Shown here: piece after piece, positions 44,634-56,059 of the stretch
Numbering within the stretch: the stretch's first letter is position 1
Layout of the letters: each line of letters starts with the position of its first letter
Assembly (NCBI GenBank): GCA_902492205.1
Contig: CABUKU010000011.1
Coordinates: 1 to 64,000 of the forward strand
Source of the DNA: an uncultured Bacteroides sp.
GTDB lineage: Bacteria; Bacteroidota; Bacteroidia; Bacteroidales; Bacteroidaceae
DNA: 64,000 bases
Reading direction: 5' to 3'
Notes under the pieces: generated by a model
Told to the model about the DNA's origin: nothing
Seen by the model: only the letters and a program-made list of their open reading frames with translations
The model's database searches: none
Position numbers and translations under genes: made by a program

Positions 44634-46541
44634 ATGAAAAAAGATTTATTCTTATTATTTGCACTTTTGTGCACAGTTACTTTCTTTACTTCATGTAAGG
44701 ATGACGAGAAGCCGGAAGTACCTCCAACGGTGGAAGATGTTGTAGCAGAATATTCTGCTGATAAATTGAGTGTAAAGGTTGACGGTGTAGCAACATCAGA
44801 TCAGGCTAAAGTAGAATTGGTTAAGTCCGGCGATGAATCTTTAACTATAAAATTAGTAAACATTGTTCCGGGTGTTAAGGAAGTTTCTATTCCTAATGCA
44901 ACATTCGAAGCTACTACAAGAAGCATGTATGTAAGTAAGCTTACAGGAAAAGTAAAGGATAATGTTTCCGGTTATGATGTTACGTTTGATGGTATAGTAG
45001 ACGAAGGAGTTTTGACTGCACAAATCAGCTTGGTGGAAATTAAGAACGATACTATTAACACATCATCGCTTCATGGTTTAGTTTATAAAGGTAATATGGA
45101 AATATCAGTTGCCGGTGCTGCTGCTCCTTCTATTGAACAGCGTGTCTATATTGAAAAGGCTTGGTCTATCAAGATGAATAAGAGAGATACTGCCATGGTT
45201 AGATTGAAGATTAAGAATTTTGATTTCCAAGGATTAGTGTTGGGTGAGATTAAATTAGATACAATTCTTATTCAAAAAAGAGGAGACGTTTTAGCATTTA
45301 AAGCTGCAGATAGAAAGATTAAATTGGATGTAGTTGGTGAAGTTACTGCAAACTTGCAAGGTACAATCATAGGCAATGACATGAATTTGAACCTTGATAT
45401 TGATGCTTCAAGTTTGAAAGTAGGCGTTGCATTTAATGGAGCAACTGTAGTAGAAAGTACAATTGCTACAATTACTAAAATGACAATTGAAGGAGATGCT
45501 GTTATTGAACAGAAGGCTGCTACTAGTTCTTTAACACTAAAAGTATGGGATGATGTAGATGATGCAAAACTATTATTAACTCCTAAGTATGAATTATCAG
45601 AAAAAGCTAAAGTTGATTCTATAGTATTACATGTAAAAGATCAGCCGAATGTACGTTTAACTCAAGATCAGATTGATGGAAAGCAACCAATTGATTTCTC
45701 ACCTTTGAAGAATGGTAAGAGTGATTATATAAAGTACTTTTTAAAGGCAGAAGATCCTAATTATCCGGGTTCTTTTATTGTGTATGTTGAGCGTTTACCA
45801 GTACCTAATTTACTTTATACAATGGCAGAATGGAATACTGTTCAAACTGATGATTATACATATTATGAACCAAATGGTTTAGCTACTTCAAATGAGGCGG
45901 CAGTTCTTTTGAAAGCAATGGATTTGGCAGATGTTTTCCCAATATCAAAAGAGACTGATAATGCAGCAAAAGTTGTGACTTTGGACACAAAAGGTGCTGA
46001 TATGTTTATAGCTGTAGTACCCGCTGTTACTGCAGGTACTTTATTTACGGGACAATTTAAGTTAAATGCAACATCTCCATTAAAGAGTACTTTATTTGGT
46101 GTACCTTACCGCAAGAAGCCTGTATCTTTCAAAATAAGTTATAAATATACGCCGGGACCAACGTTCTATGAAACTAAAATTACAGGAAATGCATACCCAA
46201 GAACTGTGGAAAAAATTGAAATAGCAGGAAAAACTGATGCATGTTCTATTAATGCATATTTGTATGAGGTAAATTCATATGATGAGTCGTTAGATGGAAC
46301 TAACATAAATACTTCTAATAAAGTTATTATGAAAGCTACTTTCTCTGAAAGTAATTCAACATCTTCCTATGCTGATAGGACTATAACATTCTCAGAAACA
46401 GGAAATGGTACATATGATCCAAATAAATTTTATAAGTTGGCAATTGTATGCTCATCAAGTGCAGAAGGAGATGCTTATAAAGGTGCTCCCGGAAGTACAT
46501 TATGGATTAAACATTTAGAAATAGTACCTGCTGCAGAATAA
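44634..46541 (+). CDS. Surface lipoprotein with C-terminal PCMD-type domain
   Basis: The 635-residue lipoprotein has Cys21 after FTS, followed by KDDEKPE, a good Lys-acidic surface-export signal. The N-terminal third (40-170) is built like the preceding lipoprotein, with DUF-type beta strands. Residues about 395-630 resemble the PCMD (putative carbohydrate metabolism) domain: AEWNTV, PISKETDNAAKVVTLDT, GTLFTGQF, FGVPYRKKPVSF and YKYTPG. The domain is thought to bind glycans. Codon use is more AT-rich than that of the housekeeping genes. A terminator shared with the HU gene follows at 46564-46602. Confidence 0.8.
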   Translation: MKKDLFLLFALLCTVTFFTSCKDDEKPEVPPTVEDVVAEYSADKLSVKVDGVATSDQAKVELVKSGDESLTIKLVNIVPGVKEVSIPNATFEATTRSMYVSKLTGKVKDNVSGYDVTFDGIVDEGVLTAQISLVEIKNDTINTSSLHGLVYKGNMEISVAGAAAPSIEQRVYIEKAWSIKMNKRDTAMVRLKIKNFDFQGLVLGEIKLDTILIQKRGDVLAFKAADRKIKLDVVGEVTANLQGTIIGNDMNLNLDIDASSLKVGVAFNGATVVESTIATITKMTIEGDAVIEQKAATSSLTLKVWDDVDDAKLLLTPKYELSEKAKVDSIVLHVKDQPNVRLTQDQIDGKQPIDFSPLKNGKSDYIKYFLKAEDPNYPGSFIVYVERLPVPNLLYTMAEWNTVQTDDYTYYEPNGLATSNEAAVLLKAMDLADVFPISKETDNAAKVVTLDTKGADMFIAVVPAVTAGTLFTGQFKLNATSPLKSTLFGVPYRKKPVSFKISYKYTPGPTFYETKITGNAYPRTVEKIEIAGKTDACSINAYLYEVNSYDESLDGTNINTSNKVIMKATFSESNSTSSYADRTITFSETGNGTYDPNKFYKLAIVCSSSAEGDAYKGAPGSTLWIKHLEIVPAAE

Positions 46542-46563
46542 ACTATTTCCGAATAATATAAAT

Positions 46564-46602
46564 AAAACGGCATAGAGTAACAATTTACTTTATGCCGTTT
46601 TT
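46564..46602. terminator. Bidirectional terminator between PCMD and HU-wHTH genes
   Basis: AAAACGGCATAGAGTAA and TTACTTTATGCCGTTTT pair (one G-U) around CAAT. A and T runs flank it, serving both convergent genes. Confidence 0.9.
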
Positions 46603-46614
46603 GTTTATTATTAA

Positions 46615-47226
46615 TCACTTCCCAAACCACCCTTTAACAGCCATATAAACAACAGTACTTTTCTTCCCGTTGCGTACTAATTTACCGTCTTCAACCAATC
46701 GGTTCAGTTCCATAACTCCTTTGCCGCGTTTGCATTCACGCAAGCGACAATAATCCGAGCTGCGCATGAACGGATGAGAAGCAAAATATTCTGTTAACCG
46801 CCGGGTTATTGTCTCTTCGTCCACATTCTTGCTTTGCCATCCGTTAGGGTTTCGTTCCATATGAATGGATGCCAACTTTCTTTTCATCTCAACGGAAGTG
46901 CGCAATGTCATGTTTTTTACGCGGATGGAAGCCGACCGAATTTCGTCTCTTCCCATTATCTGCCGGCAACTCAGCGTGAGCGACAGTGTTCCAATGTCTC
47001 CCAATTCAATGGTTTTGCCTGCTGCAAGTTCGTTGACGATAGTATCCGTCAGACAGGCAAGCAAAGCTTTTACTTCACCGGGTTGAAACGTGTTTCCGCG
47101 AGCCACATATTCACAGAGTTCATCGGCGGTAATCCTTCCCGTGGGAACGAAACGTGCATGCAAAGGTTGTTTTTCTCCGCTTCTCTTTGGATCCGGATTT
47201 TCGTAAAGGTCATATTTTACAGCCAT
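46615..47226 (-). CDS. HU-like DNA-binding protein fused to a winged helix
   Basis: This 203-residue protein belongs to the HU-HIG/HU-wHTH group. Residues 1-120 form an HU/IHF fold, with VARGNTFQPGEVKALLACL and ELGDIGTLSLTLS; HU proteins bind bent or cruciform DNA. Residues 135-203 (ETITRRLTEYFASHPFMRSS...MELNRLVEDGKLVR) look like a winged helix. Its start is 76 bases from a 96-bp four-site palindrome, a plausible binding site. The function of this family is unknown. It is divergent from susC. Confidence 0.8.
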   Translation of the reverse strand: MAVKYDLYENPDPKRSGEKQPLHARFVPTGRITADELCEYVARGNTFQPGEVKALLACLTDTIVNELAAGKTIELGDIGTLSLTLSCRQIMGRDEIRSASIRVKNMTLRTSVEMKRKLASIHMERNPNGWQSKNVDEETITRRLTEYFASHPFMRSSDYCRLRECKRGKGVMELNRLVEDGKLVRNGKKSTVVYMAVKGWFGK

Positions 47227-47301
47227 AAGCTAATATAAGGATTTTATCCGGGAATGTCAAGCTGTTTATTCCCGAGGGTTAATGTGTTTTCTCTTATTAT
47301 G

Positions 47302-47397
47302 TTACTTGTTCAACAGCTGTTAATTTATAGTTCAACAGTTGTTAACTTATAAATCAACAATTGTTGAACTATAAATTAACAGCTGTTGAACAAGTAA
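47302..47397. repeat. Four-site 22-bp-period palindromic element
   Basis: Sites lie exactly 22 bp apart: AACAGCTGTT 47312-47321, AACAGTTGTT 47334-47343, AACAATTGTT 47356-47365 and AACAGCTGTT 47378-47387. As a whole, 47302-47343 is the inverted repeat of 47356-47397 with 41 of 42 bases pairing and a 12-base loop. As in the element at 14684, the only inner mismatch is a G/A at the centre of site 2 against site 3. Confidence 0.93.
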
Positions 47398-47715
47398 GCA
47401 TTGCCGTCAAAGGTACTTATTATCGGGCAATAACGCAACTAATATTGCTTTTGAATGAGACTGATACAGGTATAAGATATTTTATGCTTCTCGTACTATG
47501 ATATGAATGATAAGAGAAAACTTGAAATTATATGTAGGGGGAGAGTGTTAAACAAAAACAATATAAAGATACTTATCTACATGAACGAATGATGCATGCG
47601 CTAGGCAGCTAATCAGAATAGCTAATTATTAAATAATGTAAATAAAGATTGCTGATATTTATATTATTTTTCATATTGTTTCTATCAGTCATAACAAAAT
47701 AATGCACGATTTTTT

Positions 47716-47746
47716 TTTGGATTTAATATATTAATTTATACTTTTG
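47716..47746 (+). promoter_or_regulatory. Promoter of susC-susD
   Basis: TTTG at 47716-47719 and TACTTTTG at 47739-47746 have the consensus spacing of 19. A leader of about 130 bases follows before the ATG. Confidence 0.8.
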
Positions 47747-47885
47747 CCTCAATACTATTATATTATGTAATGGGAATCATCCAAATAATTATAATTAAAA
47801 ACATAAACTTGAAACATCGACTACTGTTTGCTTATAACACATTATAACTAAAATAAACAAAACAATTCTTACTAAAAACAAAATC

Positions 47886-50800
47886 ATGAAACAAAGACGA
47901 CAAACAAAAGTGCTCGGAAGAGAAAGACGACACTTTGGGATTAACTTTGTGCACAGAGTGCTACCATTGTTATTCTTTTTATGTGTTCTTTCCATTTCGG
48001 GGGTGGAGGCTCAAAACCAATCGGGCAAAAGTTCGTTGGTTATTGCAGGTAAAGTTATTGATTCTAAAACTCAGGAATCATTGCTCGGAGTTACTATTAC
48101 TGCTCAAGGAAACAGAAGCATCGGTGTGGTAACGGATATTAATGGTAACTATCGCATTGAAGTTCCGGCTTCCACGCCGTCACTGACTTTCTCTTTTATA
48201 GGATACAAGAATCAGAATATTGCTGTCAATGCCCGTAATTTATCTGCATTTAAAACAGTGAGTCTGGAAGAAGATGTGCAGAGTTTGAACGAGGTAGTTG
48301 TCATCGGATACGGAACTCAGTTCAAGAAAAACTTGACAGGGTCCATTGCCAAAGTGGATAAGTTTGAAGCGGAAAACGTGCAAACGGACAATGCCATGTC
48401 GGGTTTGCAAGGACGTGTTGCCGGCTTGTGGGTAAAGAATTCATCGGGTGATGCAGGCTCGGAACCCGACTTCAACATTCGAGGCATGCAAACAACGGAC
48501 GTAACCAATGCCCGTCCGCTTATTGTTTTAGATGGTATGATTATTGATAGTAAAGATAACTTTTCACTCAACAACATTGCTCCTCAGGATATTGCTTCCA
48601 TTGAAGTGTTGAAAGATGCTGCGTCTTCGGCTATGTATGGTTCGAGAGGTGCTATGGGCGTTATTCTTATCACTACCAAAAAAGGAGAGAAGAATAAAGC
48701 TCCGGTTGTGAACGTCAGCGCTTATTACGGATTTGTTAAATCGCCATTCAGCTATCGCACGTTGAATAATGAAGAATACAAACAGGTGTTTGACGAAGCA
48801 AGATTGAACCGCATCGGAATCATAGACGGTCAGTTGGCAGCCGGTGGATTATCTTCTGCACAGATTGAGAATCTGCAAAAAGACAGACAGGTTTATGCAG
48901 ACCAAATGACTGCTCTGAATATGGGAGATACTTACGTGGATTGGATGGATGAAGTTATTCCCTCTACTGCTGCCAAGAGCAATATACATATTAGCTTAAA
49001 CGGGGGTACAGATAAGACTACTTACTATTTTTCTGTCGGAAGAAATTCGGAAGACAATTCCATCGGTACAGGAAATTACAATCGTTTGAGCACGAAGTTG
49101 TCTATTTCCAATCAAACCTATAAATGGTTGAAATTGAATGCGGATTTATCTGTGGTGCGTTCGGTGAGAAAACATTTTCCGCGATATGGAGCCAATCCTT
49201 TGGCTGCCGCTTTGGTTGCTCGTCCCGATATGCCTTTGGAGCCTATATATAAGGAAGACGGTTCATGGGATTATTTTAGGGGAGCACAAGAAAATCCTTT
49301 GTTGCTTGAGCAGGATAATGATACAAAAACCACCAATTTGAATGTTTCCGGTAACTTCTCTGCCAATATCAGTCTTTATAAAGGCTTGACTTGGACTTCT
49401 ACATTGGCGGGAACTTTGAGCAACATCGGTACGGAAACTTATGTTTCACCGCTCAGCTACAACGGACAAGCTAAGAAAGGTACGTTTGATCAGAAAGGAA
49501 GCAACGGACATAGAATCACGGCTAACTCCTTCTTAAATTACAATGTAGATATTCGGAAGTTTAACTTGGCAGCCACATTGGGATATGAGTTCAATGAAAA
49601 CAAAACCGACGGTTTGGGATTCATGCTTGTAGGTTTCCCTTCTATCGGAGCATTGACCGCACCCGGCAACGGAGCTACCTTTGATCCTACAACGAATAAA
49701 ACCTCTAACACCAGATATTTGGATCGTTCCGAATCTTACTTTTTCCGTGCTAATGTGGCTTATGACAGTAAGTATCTTTTAAGTTTCAGCATCCGTCGTG
49801 ACGGTTCTTCCAAACTGCCTGCCAACAGCCGTTACAGCAACTTCCCTGCTGTTTCTGTCGGTTGGGTGATTTCCGATGAAGCATTCATGAAGAACCAGCA
49901 ACTTATCAGTTTCCTTAAACTGCGTAGCAGCTATGGCCTTACCGGTAGTATTGCCAGTGTTAAGATGTTGGATACTATCGATCGCTTAACCAGTACCGAT
50001 TATAACGGGCAGCCGGCTCTGACTGTCGGAACTGCTTTGGGTAATTCCGACCTTAAATGGGAGAAAACTCAGCAAGTGGATGTTGGTTTGGATGTAAGTT
50101 TGTTCAATAATCGTTTCAATGTTACTTTAGAATGGTATCACAAGCTCACGGACGGTATGTTGAACAGTGAAAACTTGCCTGTAACTTCCGGAGGATTTTA
50201 TAGCAGAAAAGTAAATATGGGTACTATCCGTAACAGAGGTCTTGACATAAACGTGGATTATAAGAGCGATGTTCGCCGGGATTTCACTTATGAAGCAGGT
50301 ATTAATATGAATATTAACCGCAGTAAAATCATCGACTTGCCTATTGACAAGAAAGGTTACGGAAGTTATTACCCGCAAGGTCCGCAAGGCAAGCTTAAAA
50401 TCGGTGAGCCTCTCGGTTCATTGGAAATGTACAATGCTTTGGGCATTGACAAAAACGGAGATGTTATTTATGAAGATGTCAGTGGAAACGGTTCTATTGG
50501 TTCTGAAGATATGATATTGGTAAACAACGTACAGCCTAAGTTTACCGGAGGACTTTTCCTTGGGGCAGGTTATAAAGGTGTTTCTTTATACGGTCAGTTC
50601 ACTTATACCTATGGTAACAAGATATATGACTACACCAGCCAAATGGCACGCAATGCTGCATTGGACGATGGAGTTATGCAGAACATGCCCGAATGGGTAT
50701 TAGACCATTGGACAGCAGATAATCCTTTTTCCCGCTATCCGCGTATGGTAGTAGGTGCACATGGTCCGCAAAATGTTTCCGGCTGGAATAATTATCAGTC

Positions 50801-51053
50801 CACTCTCTATTTGTTCGATGCTTCTTTCATGAGATTAAAAAAGTTGACCTTGGCTTATGATCTACCTAAGAAATGGCTTTCTGCCGTGAAGATGAACAGT
50901 TGCAGAGTATATGTTTCCGGAGAAAATTTATGGACTATTAAAAATAAAGACCTGACAATGGATGATCCCGAATTAGGTATTCAAACCGGTATTTCCTATC
51001 AAACAGTTCCGACTCCTATCAGTGTATTGTTCGGCTTTGACTTAACATTCTAA
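47886..51053 (+). CDS. SusC/RagA-family TonB-dependent outer-membrane protein
   Basis: SusC-type proteins form the TonB-driven barrel of a glycan or peptide importer, capped by a SusD lipoprotein. The 1055-residue protein has a long, Arg-rich N-terminus before the signal helix (cleavage near residue 42, GVEA). A carboxypeptidase-like regulatory domain (about 52-130) comes next, then the plug starting LNEVVVIGYGTQ, and a 22-strand barrel with the C-terminal ending LFGFDLTF. The N-terminal STN domain is absent, so it is not an anti-sigma-coupled receptor. The substrate is not determined. A promoter with consensus spacing is at 47716-47746. Confidence 0.95.
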   Translation: MKQRRQTKVLGRERRHFGINFVHRVLPLLFFLCVLSISGVEAQNQSGKSSLVIAGKVIDSKTQESLLGVTITAQGNRSIGVVTDINGNYRIEVPASTPSLTFSFIGYKNQNIAVNARNLSAFKTVSLEEDVQSLNEVVVIGYGTQFKKNLTGSIAKVDKFEAENVQTDNAMSGLQGRVAGLWVKNSSGDAGSEPDFNIRGMQTTDVTNARPLIVLDGMIIDSKDNFSLNNIAPQDIASIEVLKDAASSAMYGSRGAMGVILITTKKGEKNKAPVVNVSAYYGFVKSPFSYRTLNNEEYKQVFDEARLNRIGIIDGQLAAGGLSSAQIENLQKDRQVYADQMTALNMGDTYVDWMDEVIPSTAAKSNIHISLNGGTDKTTYYFSVGRNSEDNSIGTGNYNRLSTKLSISNQTYKWLKLNADLSVVRSVRKHFPRYGANPLAAALVARPDMPLEPIYKEDGSWDYFRGAQENPLLLEQDNDTKTTNLNVSGNFSANISLYKGLTWTSTLAGTLSNIGTETYVSPLSYNGQAKKGTFDQKGSNGHRITANSFLNYNVDIRKFNLAATLGYEFNENKTDGLGFMLVGFPSIGALTAPGNGATFDPTTNKTSNTRYLDRSESYFFRANVAYDSKYLLSFSIRRDGSSKLPANSRYSNFPAVSVGWVISDEAFMKNQQLISFLKLRSSYGLTGSIASVKMLDTIDRLTSTDYNGQPALTVGTALGNSDLKWEKTQQVDVGLDVSLFNNRFNVTLEWYHKLTDGMLNSENLPVTSGGFYSRKVNMGTIRNRGLDINVDYKSDVRRDFTYEAGINMNINRSKIIDLPIDKKGYGSYYPQGPQGKLKIGEPLGSLEMYNALGIDKNGDVIYEDVSGNGSIGSEDMILVNNVQPKFTGGLFLGAGYKGVSLYGQFTYTYGNKIYDYTSQMARNAALDDGVMQNMPEWVLDHWTADNPFSRYPRMVVGAHGPQNVSGWNNYQSTLYLFDASFMRLKKLTLAYDLPKKWLSAVKMNSCRVYVSGENLWTIKNKDLTMDDPELGIQTGISYQTVPTPISVLFGFDLTF

Positions 51054-51066
51054 AATTAAAACGTTT

Positions 51067-52446
51067 ATGATAATGAATAAATTATATAAAATCATAGTGC
51101 TAATCGCTCTCTTTCCGGTATTTCTGTGTGGTTGCAGCGGTTTGTTGGATGATGTTAAACCCGATACATCTATCCCTGTACCTAATTTGACTAATTCTGA
51201 CTTGCCTTTAGTGGCAAAAGGTATGTATAAACGTCTGTCCGGCGGATTTTATTACATGTCGTGTATTGCCGAAGATATTGCTTCAGACAATTTAACTACC
51301 ATTTATGAAGTGGCAAACAATATCAACTTCAGGCAGTTTGATAATTGCAATGTAGGAACTAATGACGGGTTGATATGTGCCCGTATGTATTCTTTTCCAT
51401 ACAATGGCATAGGTTTGGCAAATATCTTAATCAATTTTGTGAAAGAAGAGAACCCGCAGGATGCAACTGTCCGTACAGCCAAAGGAGAAGCTTTGTTGAT
51501 GCGGGGATATTGCTACATGCTGCTAGCGGAAAGGTTTGGTAAGGCTATTCTTACTCTCTCTACCGATGAAGATATGTATCGCGAGCAGGCTCCTGAAGAC
51601 AAAGTGTGGGAACAAGCTATCAGCGACCTGCAAAATGCCATTAAGTTGTTGCCGGAGTTTACCACTCCCAACTCAGCTTCCATACAGGCGGCTAAAGCCA
51701 TTTTAGCAAGATTATACTTAAACTATGGTGTGTTAAGTAACAATACAGAAATGATCAAAGATGCAGGAAAACTGGCAAGTGAGGTTATTAATAATGGAGG
51801 AAAGTTGGCCTTGAATCCCAACTTTAAGGAAAACTTCATCTCTACGGGAACGGGTAACGAGGTTATCTGGCGTTTAGTAGAAACGGCTGCTACTCCTACA
51901 CAATTCGGTTTATATTCAATGCTGTCACCTAAAGGTTATGTAGATTCTCCTCGTGGCGATACCTGGATGGAAGAAGCTTTATATAAACTGTACGAATCCA
52001 AGGATAAACGTTTATCGGTTGTAGATGTGCAGCCTTACGAGCCCATGGGACATGATTATCCGTATTGTGTAAAATATCCGGCAGACGAGCATCCTGTGTG
52101 GCCTTTCGTACGCTTGGCGGAAATGTATTTGATTACTTCGGAAGTTGCTGCGCGTCAGGGAACTGTTGATGTGACCGGTTATAATGCAGTGCGTGCTGTC
52201 AGAGGTGTTTCCCAAAAACAAAATACCGACTTTACCGATACTGCCGATTTCTTGAAAGAAATAGAGACTGAGCGTCGCCGTGAGTTCGTGGCAGAAGGTT
52301 TGAGATGGTTTGATATGCGTCGCTTCGGTAGCATTACCTCACTTCTGGAAGCAAAAGGGGTAGACACCCGTCGGGTACATTTCCCAATTTGGAGCAGTGA
52401 GTTGTCTAAAAATCCGAAGTTGAAACAGACAGAATATTATGACTAA
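51067..52446 (+). CDS. SusD/RagB-family surface lipoprotein
   Basis: SusD proteins form the lid over SusC and bind the substrate. The 459-residue lipoprotein has lipobox LCGC (Cys23) and TPR-like helices typical of SusD (residues 120-230, e.g. RTAKGEALLMRGYCYMLLAE). The C-terminal family signature ERRREFVAEGLRWFDMRR is near 398-415. It follows susC by 13 bases; translation may start at Met3. Unlike starch SusD, no further SusE/F genes follow; a terminator does. Confidence 0.95.
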   Translation: MIMNKLYKIIVLIALFPVFLCGCSGLLDDVKPDTSIPVPNLTNSDLPLVAKGMYKRLSGGFYYMSCIAEDIASDNLTTIYEVANNINFRQFDNCNVGTNDGLICARMYSFPYNGIGLANILINFVKEENPQDATVRTAKGEALLMRGYCYMLLAERFGKAILTLSTDEDMYREQAPEDKVWEQAISDLQNAIKLLPEFTTPNSASIQAAKAILARLYLNYGVLSNNTEMIKDAGKLASEVINNGGKLALNPNFKENFISTGTGNEVIWRLVETAATPTQFGLYSMLSPKGYVDSPRGDTWMEEALYKLYESKDKRLSVVDVQPYEPMGHDYPYCVKYPADEHPVWPFVRLAEMYLITSEVAARQGTVDVTGYNAVRAVRGVSQKQNTDFTDTADFLKEIETERRREFVAEGLRWFDMRRFGSITSLLEAKGVDTRRVHFPIWSSELSKNPKLKQTEYYD

Positions 52447-52479
52447 ACAAGATAGTAAAATAGATTTTTTATAATAAAA

Positions 52480-52517
52480 CAGCACCACCCAATGCATCTA
52501 AATGAAGGGTGGTGCTG
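52480..52517. terminator. Bidirectional terminator between susD and the GH97 gene
   Basis: CAGCACCACCC and GGGTGGTGCTG form a perfect 11-bp stem around a 16-base loop, with T/A-rich flanks. Confidence 0.9.
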
Positions 52518-52548
52518 ATTTTATATGTATATTCTAAAACGGCAAAAT

Positions 52549-54756
<2,208 letters not shown>

Positions 54757-54836
54757 TTATAATCTATTACGGTTGCAAATTAAACATTTTAAATATAATC
54801 TGCTACTCCTAATTAACATAAGAAAAGGAGATTGGA

Positions 54837-54852
54837 GCGCAAACGTTTTCGG
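54837..54852. promoter_or_regulatory. LacI-type operator upstream of the GH97 gene
   Basis: GCGCAAACGTTTTCGG is close to the PurR/LacI-family consensus. It shares CAAACGTTT with the site upstream of malQ. A second AAACGTTT core lies at 54877-54884, 36 bp away. The sites lie between the divergent GH97 gene and membrane-protein gene. Confidence 0.6.
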
Positions 54853-54876
54853 TCACTCTATATTTCTGCTTATTTT

Positions 54877-54884
54877 AAACGTTT
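54877..54884. promoter_or_regulatory. Second LacI-type operator core
   Basis: AAACGTTT with TTTT upstream and TGGC downstream is a half-conserved match to the site at 54837. It is 133 bp before the GH97 start and 34 bp before the -7 box of the membrane-protein gene. Confidence 0.4.
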
Positions 54885-54951
54885 TGGCGCTAGGAAAAGT
54901 TTATGGCTAAAAATCATTATCTTTGTGGCGTTTTATAAAAACAAGCTTTCT

Positions 54952-55965
54952 ATGAAAGATTTATTTATTGATGTAAAGCGTCGTAAGAGGTATCTTTTCG
55001 CTTTGGGAATGATTCTGTTTATGATTGGCGTGGCAGAATGGTTGGGTGAGAAGGAAATTATTTTTCCGGAAATGGCTGCACTTACAATAGGTATGTGGAT
55101 TGTCGATAAACGTGTTTGGCGTATTAAAAGATGGCAGCTGGTTATTTTAATGACAATAGGGGCTGTGGCGGGAGTCTGCATAGTGCGTTATTCTATTTTC
55201 CCATTGATTATAAATCTTGGTATTGCCTTTATGTTTACTGCCATTTGTTTGTTGTTTAGCCGCACAACATTAATTCCTCAGATTTCGGCATGTATGTTAC
55301 CGGTGTTGCTTAAAACCGAGAGTTGGGTTTACCCTGTTGCCGTATTTGTCATGTCATTGATAATTGTAACAGGGCAGAAGTTTATGGAGAGATACAGCAT
55401 ACGGCAAAAGATTGTTTTTGAACCTGATGAGAGGCATTGGAAGAAAGATGCCGGAGTGTGGCTGGGTTTGTTATTCAGTATATTGCTTATCGCTTCTTTG
55501 GCAATATATACAAATAATTATTATTTTATTATTCCTCCGCTCATTGTAACTTATGTGGAGTTTGTCAATTCTAAAGCCGGTTTCAGGAACCGTCCCATGC
55601 AAATCGTACTGTTGATGGTGAGCGCTTCTTTGGTTGGTACGGTTTTTCAGATAGTGGGACACTATTATTTGCATTTGCCTGAATGGGTGGTCGCTCTGTT
55701 TATTTTTATGGTTTTGTTTACCGTATTCGAACGGATAGGAAAGTTCTTTGCACCGGTTGGAGCTTTGGCTTTGATTCCGATGATTGTTCCCGAGGAAGGA
55801 TTAGTCTGGATGCCCTTGCAAGTTGCTGTCGGGGCTATATTATTTATTACTACTGCTCTTGTGGTATTTCAGCGCTGCTATAAATGGTCGAAAGCCCAGT
55901 TGGTTTATTGTTTGACTCCTGAATATTTACGAAATAAACTGCATAATAACAAGGAAGCAGAATAA
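54952..55965 (+). CDS. Multi-pass membrane protein of unknown function
   Basis: This 337-residue integral membrane protein has about ten hydrophobic helices in two sets and a cytoplasmic loop (residues 145-175). No transporter motif is recognised; the layout is broadly like HPP/FUSC-type membrane proteins. ATG 54952 is chosen because the -7 box TATCTTTG at 54918-54925 lies between it and the longer in-frame start at 54832. It is divergent from the GH97 gene and shares its operator region. Confidence 0.7.
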   Translation: MKDLFIDVKRRKRYLFALGMILFMIGVAEWLGEKEIIFPEMAALTIGMWIVDKRVWRIKRWQLVILMTIGAVAGVCIVRYSIFPLIINLGIAFMFTAICLLFSRTTLIPQISACMLPVLLKTESWVYPVAVFVMSLIIVTGQKFMERYSIRQKIVFEPDERHWKKDAGVWLGLLFSILLIASLAIYTNNYYFIIPPLIVTYVEFVNSKAGFRNRPMQIVLLMVSASLVGTVFQIVGHYYLHLPEWVVALFIFMVLFTVFERIGKFFAPVGALALIPMIVPEEGLVWMPLQVAVGAILFITTALVVFQRCYKWSKAQLVYCLTPEYLRNKLHNNKEAE

Positions 55966-56059
55966 ATGCTCTTTCTTCATCTATCGAAAACAATGTACTC
56001 TCTTTATTTGTTTATTTAATTATAAAGAAATAAATACAGTATATTTAAAGATAAGCGTT

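Larger units (their letters stand above)
47227..47885. other. Gap between the HU-wHTH gene and susC
   Basis: The 659-base stretch has the four-site palindromic element (47302-47397) and the susC promoter (47716-47746). The middle part (47400-47700) is AT-rich with nothing recognisable. Confidence 0.55.

Noticed and set aside
51059..51066. AAACGTTT between susC and susD as a third LacI site
   Set aside because: Only the 8-bp core is present, without the flanking bases shared by the malQ and GH97 sites, and it sits between cotranscribed genes.
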